A DNA stretch of 64,000 nucleotides, from IMG/VR virus record IMGVR_UViG_3300050821_004383, positions 1 to 64,000 of that record. One strand, written 5' to 3'. The translations under genes and the position numbers were made by a program. Below, piece after piece: positions 39,288-46,728 of the stretch (its first letter is position 1; each line of letters starts with the position of its first letter). Source of the DNA: a virus. The notes beneath the pieces are model-generated. The model saw only the letters and a list, made by a program, of their open reading frames with translations, was not told where the DNA came from and did not search any database.

Positions 39288-39454
39288 CACGCGTGTTGCT
39301 CCAATTCACTCCCGAGATGCTCTCCCGACTAAAACGCCAAGCGGAATTGAAGGGCACGACGCTGGCCGGATTGGTTCGCGTCATCTTGGAGAACTGGCTC
39401 GATGGAAAGTACCAGACCCCGAGTACCACTCAAAATGAACCGAAAGTACTATAG
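39284..39454 (+). CDS. Ribbon-helix-helix DNA-binding protein, 56 aa
   Basis: MTRVLLQFTPEMLSRLKRQAELKGTTLAGLVRVILENWLDG has the RHH layout: a short beta strand (RVLLQFT), helix A, GTTLAGL turn and helix B. Such proteins (Arc, CopG, ParG types) bind repeated operators and often repress their own promoter. The iterons upstream, one within the promoter, are the obvious targets. No ParA-type ATPase is visible nearby. Confidence 0.75.
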   Translation: MTRVLLQFTPEMLSRLKRQAELKGTTLAGLVRVILENWLDGKYQTPSTTQNEPKVL

Positions 39455-39479
39455 GTTCTAATCCAGGCTGTGATAGACT
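39424..39479 (+). promoter_or_regulatory. Weak promoter with two GTAC boxes
   Basis: GTAC at 39424 and 39446, then a poor -35 and TAGACT at 39474. Shares the GTAC element of the stronger early promoters. Confidence 0.4.
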
Positions 39480-39498
39480 AAGCGTGTTGGAGGACAGC

Positions 39499-40065
39499 AT
39501 GATTAGCAAACAGACGGACGCAGGCCGCAACCAATCACACCCCACCGAGCGGAACGATTGCACCGTGGTAGCGCTAGCGAATGCCGCTGGAATATCTTAT
39601 AGGGAAGCGCACGAGTTTGCATTCCAGGTCGGACGCCGCCACGGTCATGGATTGAAGAAAGAAGCGATTAGAACCATGCTGCGCAACGTGGACATCTCAG
39701 GAGTAGCGACCGCGCGCGAGTTGGCAACCATAGCGCCCGTGTTTCACATTCACAACAGTGAGAGCATATACGGATATCGCCGCCGCGCACGCCGGACTGG
39801 TATCTCGGTCGCATCCTACCTCGCGACGCTGCCGAAGAAAGGCCGATTCTATCTAGGCTGCACCTCACACGCGTTCGCTTACGTAGACGGCGTAGTGGTG
39901 GACAATCTGAGCAGGCCCAGGACTCGCGCTATCATGCTCCTCGCTTATGAGATTGTCCCGACTGTGAAGAAGGCGGAGACGGTCTCGCCGTCTATCACTC
40001 AACCCCAGATTAACGAGTTGTGGGAGAGACTGAACAAGCTGGAAGCACAAAGGAGAGCATCATGA
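39499..40065 (+). CDS. Putative papain-like cysteine peptidase
   Basis: This encodes 188 residues. ATG at 39499 follows GGAGGA. About residues 20-45 read ERNDCTVVALANAAGISYREAHEFA, the Cys-helix start of papain-like folds. Near 128-140, HAFAYVDGVVVDNLSR supplies the His and Asn/Asp. The C-terminus is a short coiled coil. The target is unknown; early expression suggests host take-over. Confidence 0.6.
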   Translation: MISKQTDAGRNQSHPTERNDCTVVALANAAGISYREAHEFAFQVGRRHGHGLKKEAIRTMLRNVDISGVATARELATIAPVFHIHNSESIYGYRRRARRTGISVASYLATLPKKGRFYLGCTSHAFAYVDGVVVDNLSRPRTRAIMLLAYEIVPTVKKAETVSPSITQPQINELWERLNKLEAQRRAS

Positions 40066-40196
40066 ACATTCGCCGCATGTGGATAAACCAGCCTTCAACG
40101 TCGCAGCCACTTCATCATCTGCACGGGACAAACGTGCTAGCGGTCGAGGACGACCGTGGAGCCATCAAAGAACGACCCCAAGTTTGGATTCTATAA
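40062..40196 (+). CDS. Small hypothetical protein, 44 aa
   Basis: ATG overlaps the previous stop (ATGA). MNIRRMWINQPSTSQPLHHLHGTNVLAV... is a common small phage protein type of unknown role. Confidence 0.6.
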   Translation: MNIRRMWINQPSTSQPLHHLHGTNVLAVEDDRGAIKERPQVWIL

Positions 40197-40213
40197 GCGC
40201 CCGAAGCTGAGCG

Positions 40214-40262
40214 GTACCAGTACGGAAGTACCATTGACCTGAAACTCGACTCGCGGTACACT
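40214..40262 (+). promoter_or_regulatory. Early promoter with triple GTAC box
   Basis: GTAC at 40214, 40220 and 40228, then TTGACC (40234), 17-nt spacer, TACACT (40257). Same geometry as the 43196 promoter. Confidence 0.8.
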
Positions 40263-40283
40263 TTAAACATGGAGGCAACACCA

Positions 40284-40481
40284 ATGATGGGAGCGAGCTA
40301 CAAGACGAAGAAAGAACTCAAGGCCGCAGTCGGACAGCCGCTGCGATATATCGAGACCAGTTTCTTCGGTCCCGAGTTTAAAGAGAACGGCACGTTTTGT
40401 GTCGTTGGTCCTTCACCCGAGAAGCGCGTTTGGTTCGCATCCGTAACGATGGAGAACGGTCTAATCAAAAAGGTGTCGTAA
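40284..40481 (+). CDS. Hypothetical protein, 65 aa
   Basis: Start placed at ATG 40284 so that GGAGG lies about 8 nt upstream; an ATG at 40269 contains that site. Small alpha/beta protein. The stop overlaps the next ATG (TAATG). Confidence 0.55.
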   Translation: MMGASYKTKKELKAAVGQPLRYIETSFFGPEFKENGTFCVVGPSPEKRVWFASVTMENGLIKKVS

Positions 40482-40693
40482 TGACTCACACTTTCACATT
40501 CCCGTGCACCGCAGAGGGGAGTCTTCAACGGACTCTCCTCGCTATCAACCTGCAAAAGGTAGGGCACACGACCGAGAACAAAGAGGTAACGGTCGCTGGC
40601 ACCGTGCTCCTGGTCTTGGAGGTTACAGGCAAAAGGGCAGGCGAGGGTCTGATTGCCCTTAATATGAAAGCGAGGAAACATGGGAATCGTTAA
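40481..40693 (+). CDS. Hypothetical protein, 70 aa
   Basis: MTHTFTFPCTAEGSLQRTLLAINLQKVGHTTENKEVTVAGTVLLVLEVTG..., a beta-rich fold with no signal or recognised family. Coupled to both neighbours. Confidence 0.55.
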   Translation: MTHTFTFPCTAEGSLQRTLLAINLQKVGHTTENKEVTVAGTVLLVLEVTGKRAGEGLIALNMKARKHGNR

Positions 40694-40871
40694 CCCACGT
40701 CCCGCAATGAGAGCAGGCGAGGAGCGACGCCTTCGCAGCACTCTTCAACAGCACCAAGAACTGCGCACCCAGATTCGAGAAGCAGGCGCGGAGGACAGCG
40801 TCGCATCTAAGATAGCGTTCGACATCGTTACCACGCACGCGAAACGGAAAGCAATCTGGGGGGCAAAGTGA
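40680..40871 (+). CDS. Hypothetical helical protein, 63 aa
   Basis: Arg/Gln/Ala-rich helical protein; overlaps its neighbours by 14 and 4 nt. No family. Confidence 0.5.
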   Translation: MGIVNPRPAMRAGEERRLRSTLQQHQELRTQIREAGAEDSVASKIAFDIVTTHAKRKAIWGAK

Positions 40872-41194
40872 AACTACTCACGGCAGAAATTATCAAGCGT
40901 TTGGAAAAGACCCCGTTGTACTCGACCGAGAACCAGGACGTGGCACCTGTCCTCGTGAAATTTTTCAACCCCTGCGGCGCTGGCACGTGGTACGCGCTGG
41001 AAGCGGAGAAGCAAGAGGACGGCGACTGGCTGTTCTTCGGGCTGTGCGAAATTCACGAGAAAGAACTCGGCTACTTCACCTTGAGTGAATTGCAATCTGT
41101 CTGCCTGCGATTCGGTCTCAGCATTGAGCGCGATATGTACTTCGATGGTATGGTGGTGGACAAGACAACGAACGACGTACGGAGAGCATCATGA
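40868..41194 (+). CDS. DUF2958-like protein
   Basis: This encodes 108 residues. MKLLTAEIIKRLEKTPLYSTE, VLVKFFNPCGAGTWYALE, LFFGLCEIHEKELGYFTLSEL and GLSIERDMYF match the DUF2958 pattern found on plasmids and phages. Function of the family is unknown. Confidence 0.75.
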   Translation: MKLLTAEIIKRLEKTPLYSTENQDVAPVLVKFFNPCGAGTWYALEAEKQEDGDWLFFGLCEIHEKELGYFTLSELQSVCLRFGLSIERDMYFDGMVVDKTTNDVRRAS

Positions 41195-41427
41195 CATTCC
41201 TAATTGTGATTCGAAACATAGAGACGAACGAGAAGCGCACCTTCGAAGTCGGCATTGACCCTAACCGCGTTAATCTAAGTCAGGAGTCGGATGCTGTCTT
41301 TGCGATTCGTTCTCAGTACGGATTCTGGGACCGTCAGAAGTATCGCCTGCACAGTCTTCGCGTTATTCCAAACGGTATCATGGAGCATGACAAGGTCGAG
41401 GAACTGAAAACATATGGAGGCATCTAA
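41191..41427 (+). CDS. Hypothetical protein, 78 aa
   Basis: Soluble alpha/beta protein (FLIVIRNIETNEKRTFEVGIDPNRV...). Coupled by ATGA and TAATG overlaps. Confidence 0.5.
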   Translation: MTFLIVIRNIETNEKRTFEVGIDPNRVNLSQESDAVFAIRSQYGFWDRQKYRLHSLRVIPNGIMEHDKVEELKTYGGI

Positions 41428-41714
41428 TGGCACTCTGCGAAAGTTGTAAGATGCAAATACCTACAATGGAAAAGCGCCTGCGTCTCGTGAATAATACTCT
41501 CTGGCAATTAGGATTGGAGTATCACAAACATCTTCCAGTGCACGCGTTGGATTATATCCTAACTTCTCACGGGTTCAATCCTACATCCGTGTGGACATTT
41601 CAACCAGGGGGAGAAGTTCGAATCCACGAAGAAGTTGGTGAAGGAAAATGGTTGTCGGTCGCAGCACACAAGATGGACTCAGGACTCTGGGAAGTAACAG
41701 CCTACGTAAACTAG
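41427..41714 (+). CDS. Hypothetical protein, 95 aa
   Basis: Begins MALCESCKMQ with one CxxC, then a mostly helical/beta body. A single CxxC is not enough for a zinc site alone. No family. Confidence 0.5.
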   Translation: MALCESCKMQIPTMEKRLRLVNNTLWQLGLEYHKHLPVHALDYILTSHGFNPTSVWTFQPGGEVRIHEEVGEGKWLSVAAHKMDSGLWEVTAYVN

Positions 41715-41722
41715 GAGGAGGA

Positions 41723-42193
41723 ATGCACCTGCACGCTATCTGGCTCGAAAATGCAATCGTGATAGACAACGCGAAGCACGCCGTTAAAAAGGCGGTCGAG
41801 GTATTGAAGGAGAGCAAGGTCGAATTTGATACCATTGCGTTCTCCGGTATGAGCGGAGCGCTGTTCGCTACTCCCCTAGCGCACCGCATGAACAAGGAAA
41901 TGATTCTGGTGCGCAAGAGCAGCGACCAGAGACATAGCTGTCACAGCGTGGAAGGATATCAGGCGGCAAAGCGAGTGCTAATTGTCGATGATATTTGCGC
42001 CAGTGGCACCACGGTGAAACACATCATAGCGGGCATTAGAGCGCACTGCAACGGACCCGTTAAGATTGTGGGAGCATACTTCTACGGAGAAGGCCGAGGC
42101 GCGTGGGGAAGCCCGGTCGGATTCGTGGAAAAGATTCACATAAATACAGAAGGTCTTATTCCTACAATCATTGACATCGAGGTGAGCCAGTGA
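41723..42193 (+). CDS. Phosphoribosyltransferase
   Basis: This encodes 156 residues. ATG 41723 has AGGAGGAGG just upstream; the upstream frame is shadow. The PRPP-binding signature is RVLIVDDICASGTTVKHI (about residues 88-105). TIAFSGMSGALFATPLA forms the upstream loop, as in purine/orotate-type transferases. The exact base substrate is not determinable. It would serve nucleotide salvage for phage DNA. Confidence 0.8.
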   Translation: MHLHAIWLENAIVIDNAKHAVKKAVEVLKESKVEFDTIAFSGMSGALFATPLAHRMNKEMILVRKSSDQRHSCHSVEGYQAAKRVLIVDDICASGTTVKHIIAGIRAHCNGPVKIVGAYFYGEGRGAWGSPVGFVEKIHINTEGLIPTIIDIEVSQ

Positions 42194-42477
42194 ACAGCAA
42201 GCGCCTAGCCCTGCTGTTCATTTTCAAACTCGGATGCATCGCGACCACAGATTGGTTCAACGCGCACCGTGTAACGATTGGTCTAGTGCTCTTATGGTTA
42301 GCGTGTATGCCAACACAAACCGCGCTCACCGTAGTGAAGGCCAGTAACCCGATGCCGCGCTATTTCGAGGGCTATCTTCCAATCCCAGGACCCAGGCCGG
42401 AAGATTGCATCGCGGTACCGCTAGCGAACCCGAAGCCACAAGACACCGTGGGATATCATCTGGACATCACGACCTAG
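42190..42477 (+). CDS. Membrane-associated hypothetical protein, 95 aa
   Basis: One membrane segment around residues 28-45 (VTIGLVLLWLACMP) and a Pro-rich C-terminus. Coupled to the PRTase gene by ATGA. Confidence 0.45.
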   Translation: MNSKRLALLFIFKLGCIATTDWFNAHRVTIGLVLLWLACMPTQTALTVVKASNPMPRYFEGYLPIPGPRPEDCIAVPLANPKPQDTVGYHLDITT

Positions 42478-42525
42478 TACTAGTACGTTTTTGTTGTTGA
42501 CACGGTTTCGCATCTGTGAGAGGAT
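42477..42525 (+). promoter_or_regulatory. Early promoter with GTAC boxes
   Basis: GTAC at 42477 and 42483, TTGACA (42497), 17-nt spacer, GAGGAT (42520). Confidence 0.72.
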
Positions 42526-42531
42526 AACGAC

Positions 42532-42903
42532 ATGGCACGCAAACACATTCAACAGATGAACCAATTGGAACGCGCATTCATTCACGGGTATCTGCGCAGT
42601 CCGAAGCGCGACTACCACGCGACTACCTCACACTTTCGGGACCGCGCAAGCGAGCGCGTATTCAGCGTACAAGACGCCGTGAACGCACTTCGCAACGGAT
42701 TGGTAGTCGAGGTCCACAACGACCGTGCGCCCTCCCTGCGTGCCCTGGTACGCGATTCTAAGGGCACCTGCGTCATCGTGGAACTGCAAACGGGTCTCAT
42801 TATCAGCGTGTACTACAATTCACCGGATGATAAGCACGAGACGCTAAATTGGGCACCGTACCGATGGACCCAGGACATCGTCGCGCTGGTGAAGGGACTA
42901 TGA
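42532..42903 (+). CDS. DUF4258-like protein, 123 aa
   Basis: HFRDRASERVFSVQDAVNALRNGLVVEVHN ... CVIVELQTGLIISVYYN follows the DUF4258 / toxin-like HxRxRxxER..V pattern, where the motif resembles BECR-type RNase folds. Whether it is catalytic is not known. Confidence 0.5.
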   Translation: MARKHIQQMNQLERAFIHGYLRSPKRDYHATTSHFRDRASERVFSVQDAVNALRNGLVVEVHNDRAPSLRALVRDSKGTCVIVELQTGLIISVYYNSPDDKHETLNWAPYRWTQDIVALVKGL

Positions 42904-42995
42904 AAATGGATTGGCTCGACTGGCTCGATTCGTATCACGACGAGTTGATTATCAGCGTCCTGGCGCTCACCGTGATATGGTACTTTCTGCAATAG
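42900..42995 (+). CDS. Small membrane peptide, 31 aa
   Basis: ATG overlaps the upstream stop; MKMDWLDWLDSYHDELIISVLALTVIWYFLQ has one C-terminal membrane helix. Confidence 0.45.
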   Translation: MKMDWLDWLDSYHDELIISVLALTVIWYFLQ

Positions 42996-43004
42996 GAGCG
43001 TACG

Positions 43005-43238
43005 ATGAATATCAGACAGACAATCATTAAACTGCTCACCCGCTACTTGCCTGAGCATATCATCATGCACTTGTACCACGAGTTGGAACTGGAAGCGAAT
43101 CATTACGAAACCGTGGGAGCGCCGATTCGCGCGGCATACATTCGTCGTCAGGTTGCGGTACTACACGAGACCGAGAAGAAGTTGAACGAACTCCCGTACC
43201 AGTACGAAAGTACTATTGACGCGAAACCCAAACCGTGA
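43005..43238 (+). CDS. Hypothetical helical protein, 77 aa
   Basis: Mostly helical, charged; ends within the GTAC promoter element. No family recognised. Confidence 0.5.
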   Translation: MNIRQTIIKLLTRYLPEHIIMHLYHELELEANHYETVGAPIRAAYIRRQVAVLHETEKKLNELPYQYESTIDAKPKP

Positions 43239-43244
43239 GATACT
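43196..43244 (+). promoter_or_regulatory. Early promoter with triple GTAC box
   Basis: GTAC at 43196, 43202 and 43210, TTGACG (43216), 17-nt spacer, GATACT (43239). It overlaps the end of the preceding CDS. Confidence 0.8.
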
Positions 43245-43265
43245 TTGAACATGGAGGACACGCAA

Positions 43266-43421
43266 ATGCTCAAAGGGCAAGCAATCTGCAAGGACTGCGG
43301 CAACGGAACTTTGAACAACGAATTGCTGGAACGGTTCGCTGTAGACGAGGTTAACGGAGTTTATTGCGTTCAGTGCGGTGGAAACCACATCGACGGCGAG
43401 TTGTACGAAGGGGGTGAGTAA
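43266..43421 (+). CDS. Zinc-ribbon protein, 51 aa
   Basis: ATG 43266 after GGAGGACACGCAA. CKDCGNG ... CVQCGGN provides two CxxC knuckles about 26 residues apart. First gene behind the 43196 promoter. Confidence 0.6.
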   Translation: MLKGQAICKDCGNGTLNNELLERFAVDEVNGVYCVQCGGNHIDGELYEGGE

Positions 43422-43669
43422 TGTTCACCATATACCATAACGCAACGCGCGGCGGATTGTACAGCATCGCGCTCCTCTTGCACGAGGATGGCACGTACTG
43501 CATCCAAGAATACAAGCGCACGAATTTGCAAGGTGTCGCGTGGCTCGGACAGAAGAGTGCCGTTGACGCGGTCACCGAGTATAACAAGCGAATCGATGAT
43601 TCCGCGAAGTACGATGGCATCTTCTACACCAAGGACTTGAAACCAATCCTGGACGGCGGGGTACTCTAA
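43421..43669 (+). CDS. Hypothetical protein, 82 aa
   Basis: Alpha/beta soluble protein beginning MFTIYHNATRGGLYSIALLLHEDG. TAATG and TAATG junctions on both sides. No family. Confidence 0.5.
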   Translation: MFTIYHNATRGGLYSIALLLHEDGTYCIQEYKRTNLQGVAWLGQKSAVDAVTEYNKRIDDSAKYDGIFYTKDLKPILDGGVL

Positions 43670-43848
43670 TGACACGCGGCGAACGTTACCAAGTACGCGC
43701 TAAAATTTCAATACTGTACCGGGAAGCGAACCTCTTCGAGGACCGTGCCAGCGAAGAAGGCCGCGTAAAGGCCCAGGCGCTGCGCCACGAGGCTAACGCG
43801 TTGAACGACGGACTCAAGGCAACGATGATGAAAGTGAGGTCACTGTGA
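43669..43848 (+). CDS. Hypothetical helical protein, 59 aa
   Basis: ATG at 43669 (TAATG), ends TGA overlapping a GTG start. Charged, helical (LYREANLFEDRASEEGRVKAQALRHEA). Confidence 0.5.
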   Translation: MTRGERYQVRAKISILYREANLFEDRASEEGRVKAQALRHEANALNDGLKATMMKVRSL

Positions 43849-44231
43849 ACACTATCGAAAACGCACCCGTACTCGACCTGGACAAGGTTCTGTATTTTAG
43901 CAGAGGCTTGAAGCCCTCACCCCGGACAATCCGGGAGCGCCGGGTAGTGTGGAACCTTTTCAAACACCTCCTAGCCGATGGCTGGCATATTGCATCCGTC
44001 TACGACGGCGACGATTACGTGAAGGTCACGGACCCGAAGTCGGCATTAGAGATTATCTTCAACCTGGATGACACGACCGTTTCTTTCGTGAAAGCGGGAG
44101 CACAAAGGCACGGCGTCAAGCTGGTGCTGGGTAATGACCTGGATGTTATCAGTGACTGGTATTTCAGCGCTGGCGACCCGGACGGTTTCAGCGCAACGAT
44201 GGACAAATTCGACGCGGAGGTGTGCGCATGA
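43845..44231 (+). CDS. Hypothetical protein, 128 aa
   Basis: GTG start in a GTGA overlap. Alpha/beta protein (WHIASVYDGDDYVKVTDPKSALEIIFNLDDTTVSF...). No family recognised. Confidence 0.5.
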   Translation: MNTIENAPVLDLDKVLYFSRGLKPSPRTIRERRVVWNLFKHLLADGWHIASVYDGDDYVKVTDPKSALEIIFNLDDTTVSFVKAGAQRHGVKLVLGNDLDVISDWYFSAGDPDGFSATMDKFDAEVCA

Positions 44232-44476
44232 ACGAATCAACACTCAGTCCTTTTCAAGCAGTAACCATTCGCCACAAGATTCGCGGCGCATACGAGGAGC
44301 GCATCAACGAACTAAAGGCGATTCGAGCGCGTCACGTCGAGAGACTTATCGACGGCGGGTCAGACTTAACCCGCGTCAACCTTCTACGCACGCTGATTCG
44401 AGATATCGACACCCAAGTTAAAAACCACGAGCAGATGCGGGTCGTGATTCTCGCGGAAATCGAGGTGCCAGAGTGA
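44228..44476 (+). CDS. Helical protein, 82 aa
   Basis: ATG at 44228 (ATGA overlap). Arg/Glu-rich long helices, no known motif. Confidence 0.5.
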   Translation: MNESTLSPFQAVTIRHKIRGAYEERINELKAIRARHVERLIDGGSDLTRVNLLRTLIRDIDTQVKNHEQMRVVILAEIEVPE

Positions 44477-44622
44477 AGATTCGCATCTGGCTCCTAGCGA
44501 CCGCGTTGTCCGCCGTCTTGCTCTACCTGACGCTGGACGGAGTTAGCAGACTCATTGCGGCAATCTACCACGTACGGAAGCCACTACACGCTGTACCGCT
44601 GGTAACCGGGAGGGCGAAATGA
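44473..44622 (+). CDS. Small membrane protein, 49 aa
   Basis: GTG start in a GTGA overlap. N-terminal membrane helix (IWLLATALSAVLLYLTL), basic soluble tail. Confidence 0.5.
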   Translation: MKIRIWLLATALSAVLLYLTLDGVSRLIAAIYHVRKPLHAVPLVTGRAK

Positions 44623-44726
44623 TTGGATGGATACTACTCGGTGCCCTGGTCTTGTGGGCCAGTCGCATCGTTCAAGCGTTGTACATCGTGAGGAGGGCAG
44701 GCCGTGAGAACAACGAGAGCATTTGA
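44619..44726 (+). CDS. Small membrane peptide, 35 aa
   Basis: MIGWILLGALVLWASRIVQAL... single membrane helix; the ATGA overlap with the previous gene suggests a membrane pair. Confidence 0.45.
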   Translation: MIGWILLGALVLWASRIVQALYIVRRAGRENNESI

Positions 44727-44997
44727 GATATTGAAAGCAATCAAAGCACACTTCGATGAAGGCGCGGATTGCGTGTACCGCGACGGGCTGATTCTTTCAG
44801 ACGAGAGTACGTTGCACGAAGCGATAAAGGACTGCCTACAAGAGGAAGAAACTATCCCCTGGATACCGCGCAGGTTGCGCAAAAAGATAGGCAAGAACTA
44901 TTACGGGGATTGGAACGGCTTCGAGGGCAAGACGAAGGTCAAGGAGTTCGGCAAGGACCAGGAGGCAGCACACAAGTGGCTGCACGAAAATGATTAG
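44704..44997 (+). CDS. Hypothetical protein, 97 aa
   Basis: GTG start 8 nt after AGGAGGG, itself inside the previous ORF. Helical with a basic, aromatic C-terminal half (RRLRKKIGKNYYGDWNGFEG). No family. Confidence 0.5.
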   Translation: MRTTRAFEILKAIKAHFDEGADCVYRDGLILSDESTLHEAIKDCLQEEETIPWIPRRLRKKIGKNYYGDWNGFEGKTKVKEFGKDQEAAHKWLHEND

Positions 44998-45139
44998 CAC
45001 CAACATTCAGTTAATCGACAAGGCAGTATTTGCTCGCCGCGCAGCACGCAAGAACGCGGCGAAGCCTGGGGCTACTCAAAAGATTGAAGACAAGCGCCGA
45101 AAGGCACCGAAGCACCGCAAGCCTTTGAAGGAGGAGTAA
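44990..45139 (+). CDS. Small very basic protein, 49 aa
   Basis: ATG overlaps the previous stop region; about 16 Lys/Arg of 49 residues, ending KPLKEE. Possible nucleic-acid binder. Confidence 0.5.
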   Translation: MISTNIQLIDKAVFARRAARKNAAKPGATQKIEDKRRKAPKHRKPLKEE

Positions 45140-45237
45140 TGGTCAACGTGCTACAAGGTGTTGCAATGGCGGCTGGTCTTATAGGACTCTGGCTCTGTTT
45201 GATGTACGAGCCAAAGAATGAAAGGAAAAACAAATGA
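45139..45237 (+). CDS. Small membrane peptide, 32 aa
   Basis: TAATG start; MVNVLQGVAMAAGLIGLWLCLMY then a charged tail: one membrane helix. Confidence 0.45.
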   Translation: MVNVLQGVAMAAGLIGLWLCLMYEPKNERKNK

Positions 45238-45662
45238 AAAAGTCAGAACTAGAAGTCGGTCAGAAAGTTTTCGTCCCCGCGAGCCTCAACGATTATTGGA
45301 CAGGTGAGGGCATCGTGGAAAGAGTCAGCGAGAATCACGATATCGCCATCGTTTCGATGAAGACAGGCAAACAGGTTGGAATCTCAGGCGGTTTCGCTGT
45401 CTCCAAATTGCAGCCAGCGACAGGGATGCAAATTGTGAGTTTGAAGCGCAGCACTCACCGAACCGGGTTGAAAGTTTACGGCAAGGTCCTCGGTGAGTCT
45501 GGCAAGGAGTACAACGTCGCGTACTTCCGCCGTCCGAACTTTCGCGGGTGGATTTGCTCTTGCGAGAATTTCTTCTTCACGATGTTCGCGAAGAAGCGCA
45601 ACTGCAAGCACCTCCGTTTCGTTCGCGGACAAGTCGGTCGGTTCGCAGCGTCCGTAAAATAG
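45234..45662 (+). CDS. SWIM-like zinc-finger protein, 142 aa
   Basis: The N-terminal half is a small beta-barrel-like domain (VGQKVFVPASL...). The C-terminus holds WICSCENFFF...NCKHLRF, the CxC...CxH SWIM zinc finger. SWIM proteins bind DNA or protein partners; specific role unknown. Confidence 0.6.
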   Translation: MKKSELEVGQKVFVPASLNDYWTGEGIVERVSENHDIAIVSMKTGKQVGISGGFAVSKLQPATGMQIVSLKRSTHRTGLKVYGKVLGESGKEYNVAYFRRPNFRGWICSCENFFFTMFAKKRNCKHLRFVRGQVGRFAASVK

Positions 45663-45704
45663 TACCAAAGTACTATTGACGGAAAAACAGAACGGGTGTA
45701 GTAT
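45662..45704 (+). promoter_or_regulatory. Early-type promoter driving the structured RNA
   Basis: GTAC at 45662 and 45670, TTGACG (45676), 17-nt spacer, TAGTAT (45699). The predicted start is at 45711-45712. Confidence 0.8.
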
Positions 45705-45711
45705 TCTTTCA

Positions 45712-45937
45712 GAGTCGGACACCTTAACCGAGGTGCAATAAGTGGCCCTCGGACGTTGCTAGAAGCACCTTAGAAAAGTAGGATGGCGCAGCAGGCCAGT
45801 AATGCCGAGAGGCAATCCTACACGGGCGCAACGGTTGGATGCGGAGGCCGCAGGGAGGTTCATCACCTCACCTCGACGCCTTACCGGGTAGGCTGATAAC
45901 CCCCGGTGGTTCGAATCCCGCCCGACTCACCCTTTTT
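45712..45937 (+). ncRNA. tRNA-ended structured RNA of unknown class
   Basis: The predicted transcription start coincides with GAGTCGG, which pairs perfectly with CCGACTC at 45922. A D-arm-like hairpin CACCT..AGGTG follows the 5' strand, and a TTCGAAT T-loop sequence precedes the 3' strand. About 170 nt with several hairpins (GTAGGAT..ATCCTAC, GCTAGAAGC, GAGG..CCTC) replace the anticodon region. The 3' end is followed by TTTTT. The outline recalls tmRNA or an intron-bearing tRNA, but no tag reading frame or splice structure is recognised. Confidence 0.5.
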
Positions 45938-46180
45938 GGACGCGTGAGTGTACCGCGTCAAGCGAGACGGCTGCAAGCGCCTGCCCGTAGGTCGAAACGG
46001 GTACCTTCCCCTCCTTCGGTCGGGAAGGGTACACGGCTTGCACGCGTATGGCGACTATATCGAAAGTCGTATCCTTCGAGAAGCGTCGCTCGAAGGATTA
46101 TTAGACGCCGTGCACCGGGTGCCACGTTAAACAATGCGATGCGCTAGGCCAGCGCAAGGCGAGCACCCGGACTAAATTAG
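45938..46180 (+). ncRNA. Heavily structured non-coding RNA block
   Basis: No ORF of note. Nested helices: CGCGTG/CACGCG (45941/46041), GCAAGC/GCTTGC (45973/46036), CCCGT..ACGGG, TTCCC..GGGAA, a 10-bp perfect hairpin ATCCTTCGAG..CTCGAAGGAT (46071-46098), and CCGGGTGC/GCACCCGG (46115/46163) enclosing GCGCT..AGCGC. It probably continues the upstream RNA transcript. Confidence 0.5.
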
Positions 46181-46190
46181 AGGAGGCACC

Positions 46191-46316
46191 ATGTGGGACC
46201 TGCAAACTCTGAACCGATTGAACGCGGAAGTGGAAGCGAAACAAAAGCAGGAAGCGAGCGAAGGGGAGTTGGAGTTTGAAGAGGCTCGCAGGTTGGATAC
46301 GCGTAACAAAGATTAA
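46191..46316 (+). CDS. Small charged helical protein, 41 aa
   Basis: ATG 46191 after GAGGAGG. MWDLQTLNRLNAEVEAKQKQEASEGELEFEEARRL... is an acidic/basic coiled-coil segment. First ORF after the structured RNA. Confidence 0.55.
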   Translation: MWDLQTLNRLNAEVEAKQKQEASEGELEFEEARRLDTRNKD

Positions 46317-46442
46317 GCTGGGAGCGACGTTGCTTCTAGCAGTACAGGGCGGCAATTCTGGCGTCCGGGTGAACACCGCAGCGGCGGGAGCCGAAGAGCG
46401 GAACCGGGGAGCGTCGGTCGGCGGTAGCACCCTAGGGCGAAA

Positions 46443-46480
46443 CCAAAGTCTAACCCAAAGTCTAACCCAAAGTCTAACCC
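46443..46480 (+). repeat. 12-bp tandem repeat, three units
   Basis: CCAAAGTCTAAC repeated three times exactly, then CC. Intergenic. Confidence 0.75.
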
Positions 46481-46543
46481 TGTACTGCTAGGCGCATCGG
46501 AGCATCAGGCATCACTCCTGACGGAACCGGAAGGAACTTAAAA

Positions 46544-46684
46544 ATGTCAGGGCAGTCCTTCATGACTGGTGCGCCACTAGTTGTACGAAAACGTGTCGAA
46601 TTGCGGAATTGTACGGGAGAATACAAGTGCTCGGACTGTGGATTATCATCGCAGCAGTTTTTGGACTGGTCGCGATTTTCGTGA
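46544..46684 (+). CDS. Small protein with CxxC, 46 aa
   Basis: ATG 46544 after AAGGAA. YKCSDCGLSS resembles half a zinc ribbon; the second half overlaps the next gene in another frame. Confidence 0.45.
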   Translation: MSGQSFMTGAPLVVRKRVELRNCTGEYKCSDCGLSSQQFLDWSRFS

Positions 46685-46728
46685 TTGACCTCGGTAGAGT
46701 AGACAAAATATCTAGGAGAAAAAGATGA
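46627..46728 (+). CDS. Small membrane peptide, 33 aa
   Basis: GTG 46627 with GGGAG about 8 nt upstream, inside the preceding CDS. VLGLWIIIAAVFGLVAIFVIDLG then a basic tail. The stop overlaps the next ATG. Confidence 0.5.
   Translation: MLGLWIIIAAVFGLVAIFVIDLGRVDKISRRKR

Noticed and set aside
45712-45937. tmRNA
   Set aside because: tRNA-like ends are present, but there is no G3-U70 alanine identity pair, no pseudoknot series recognised and no convincing tag frame; kept as an unknown RNA.
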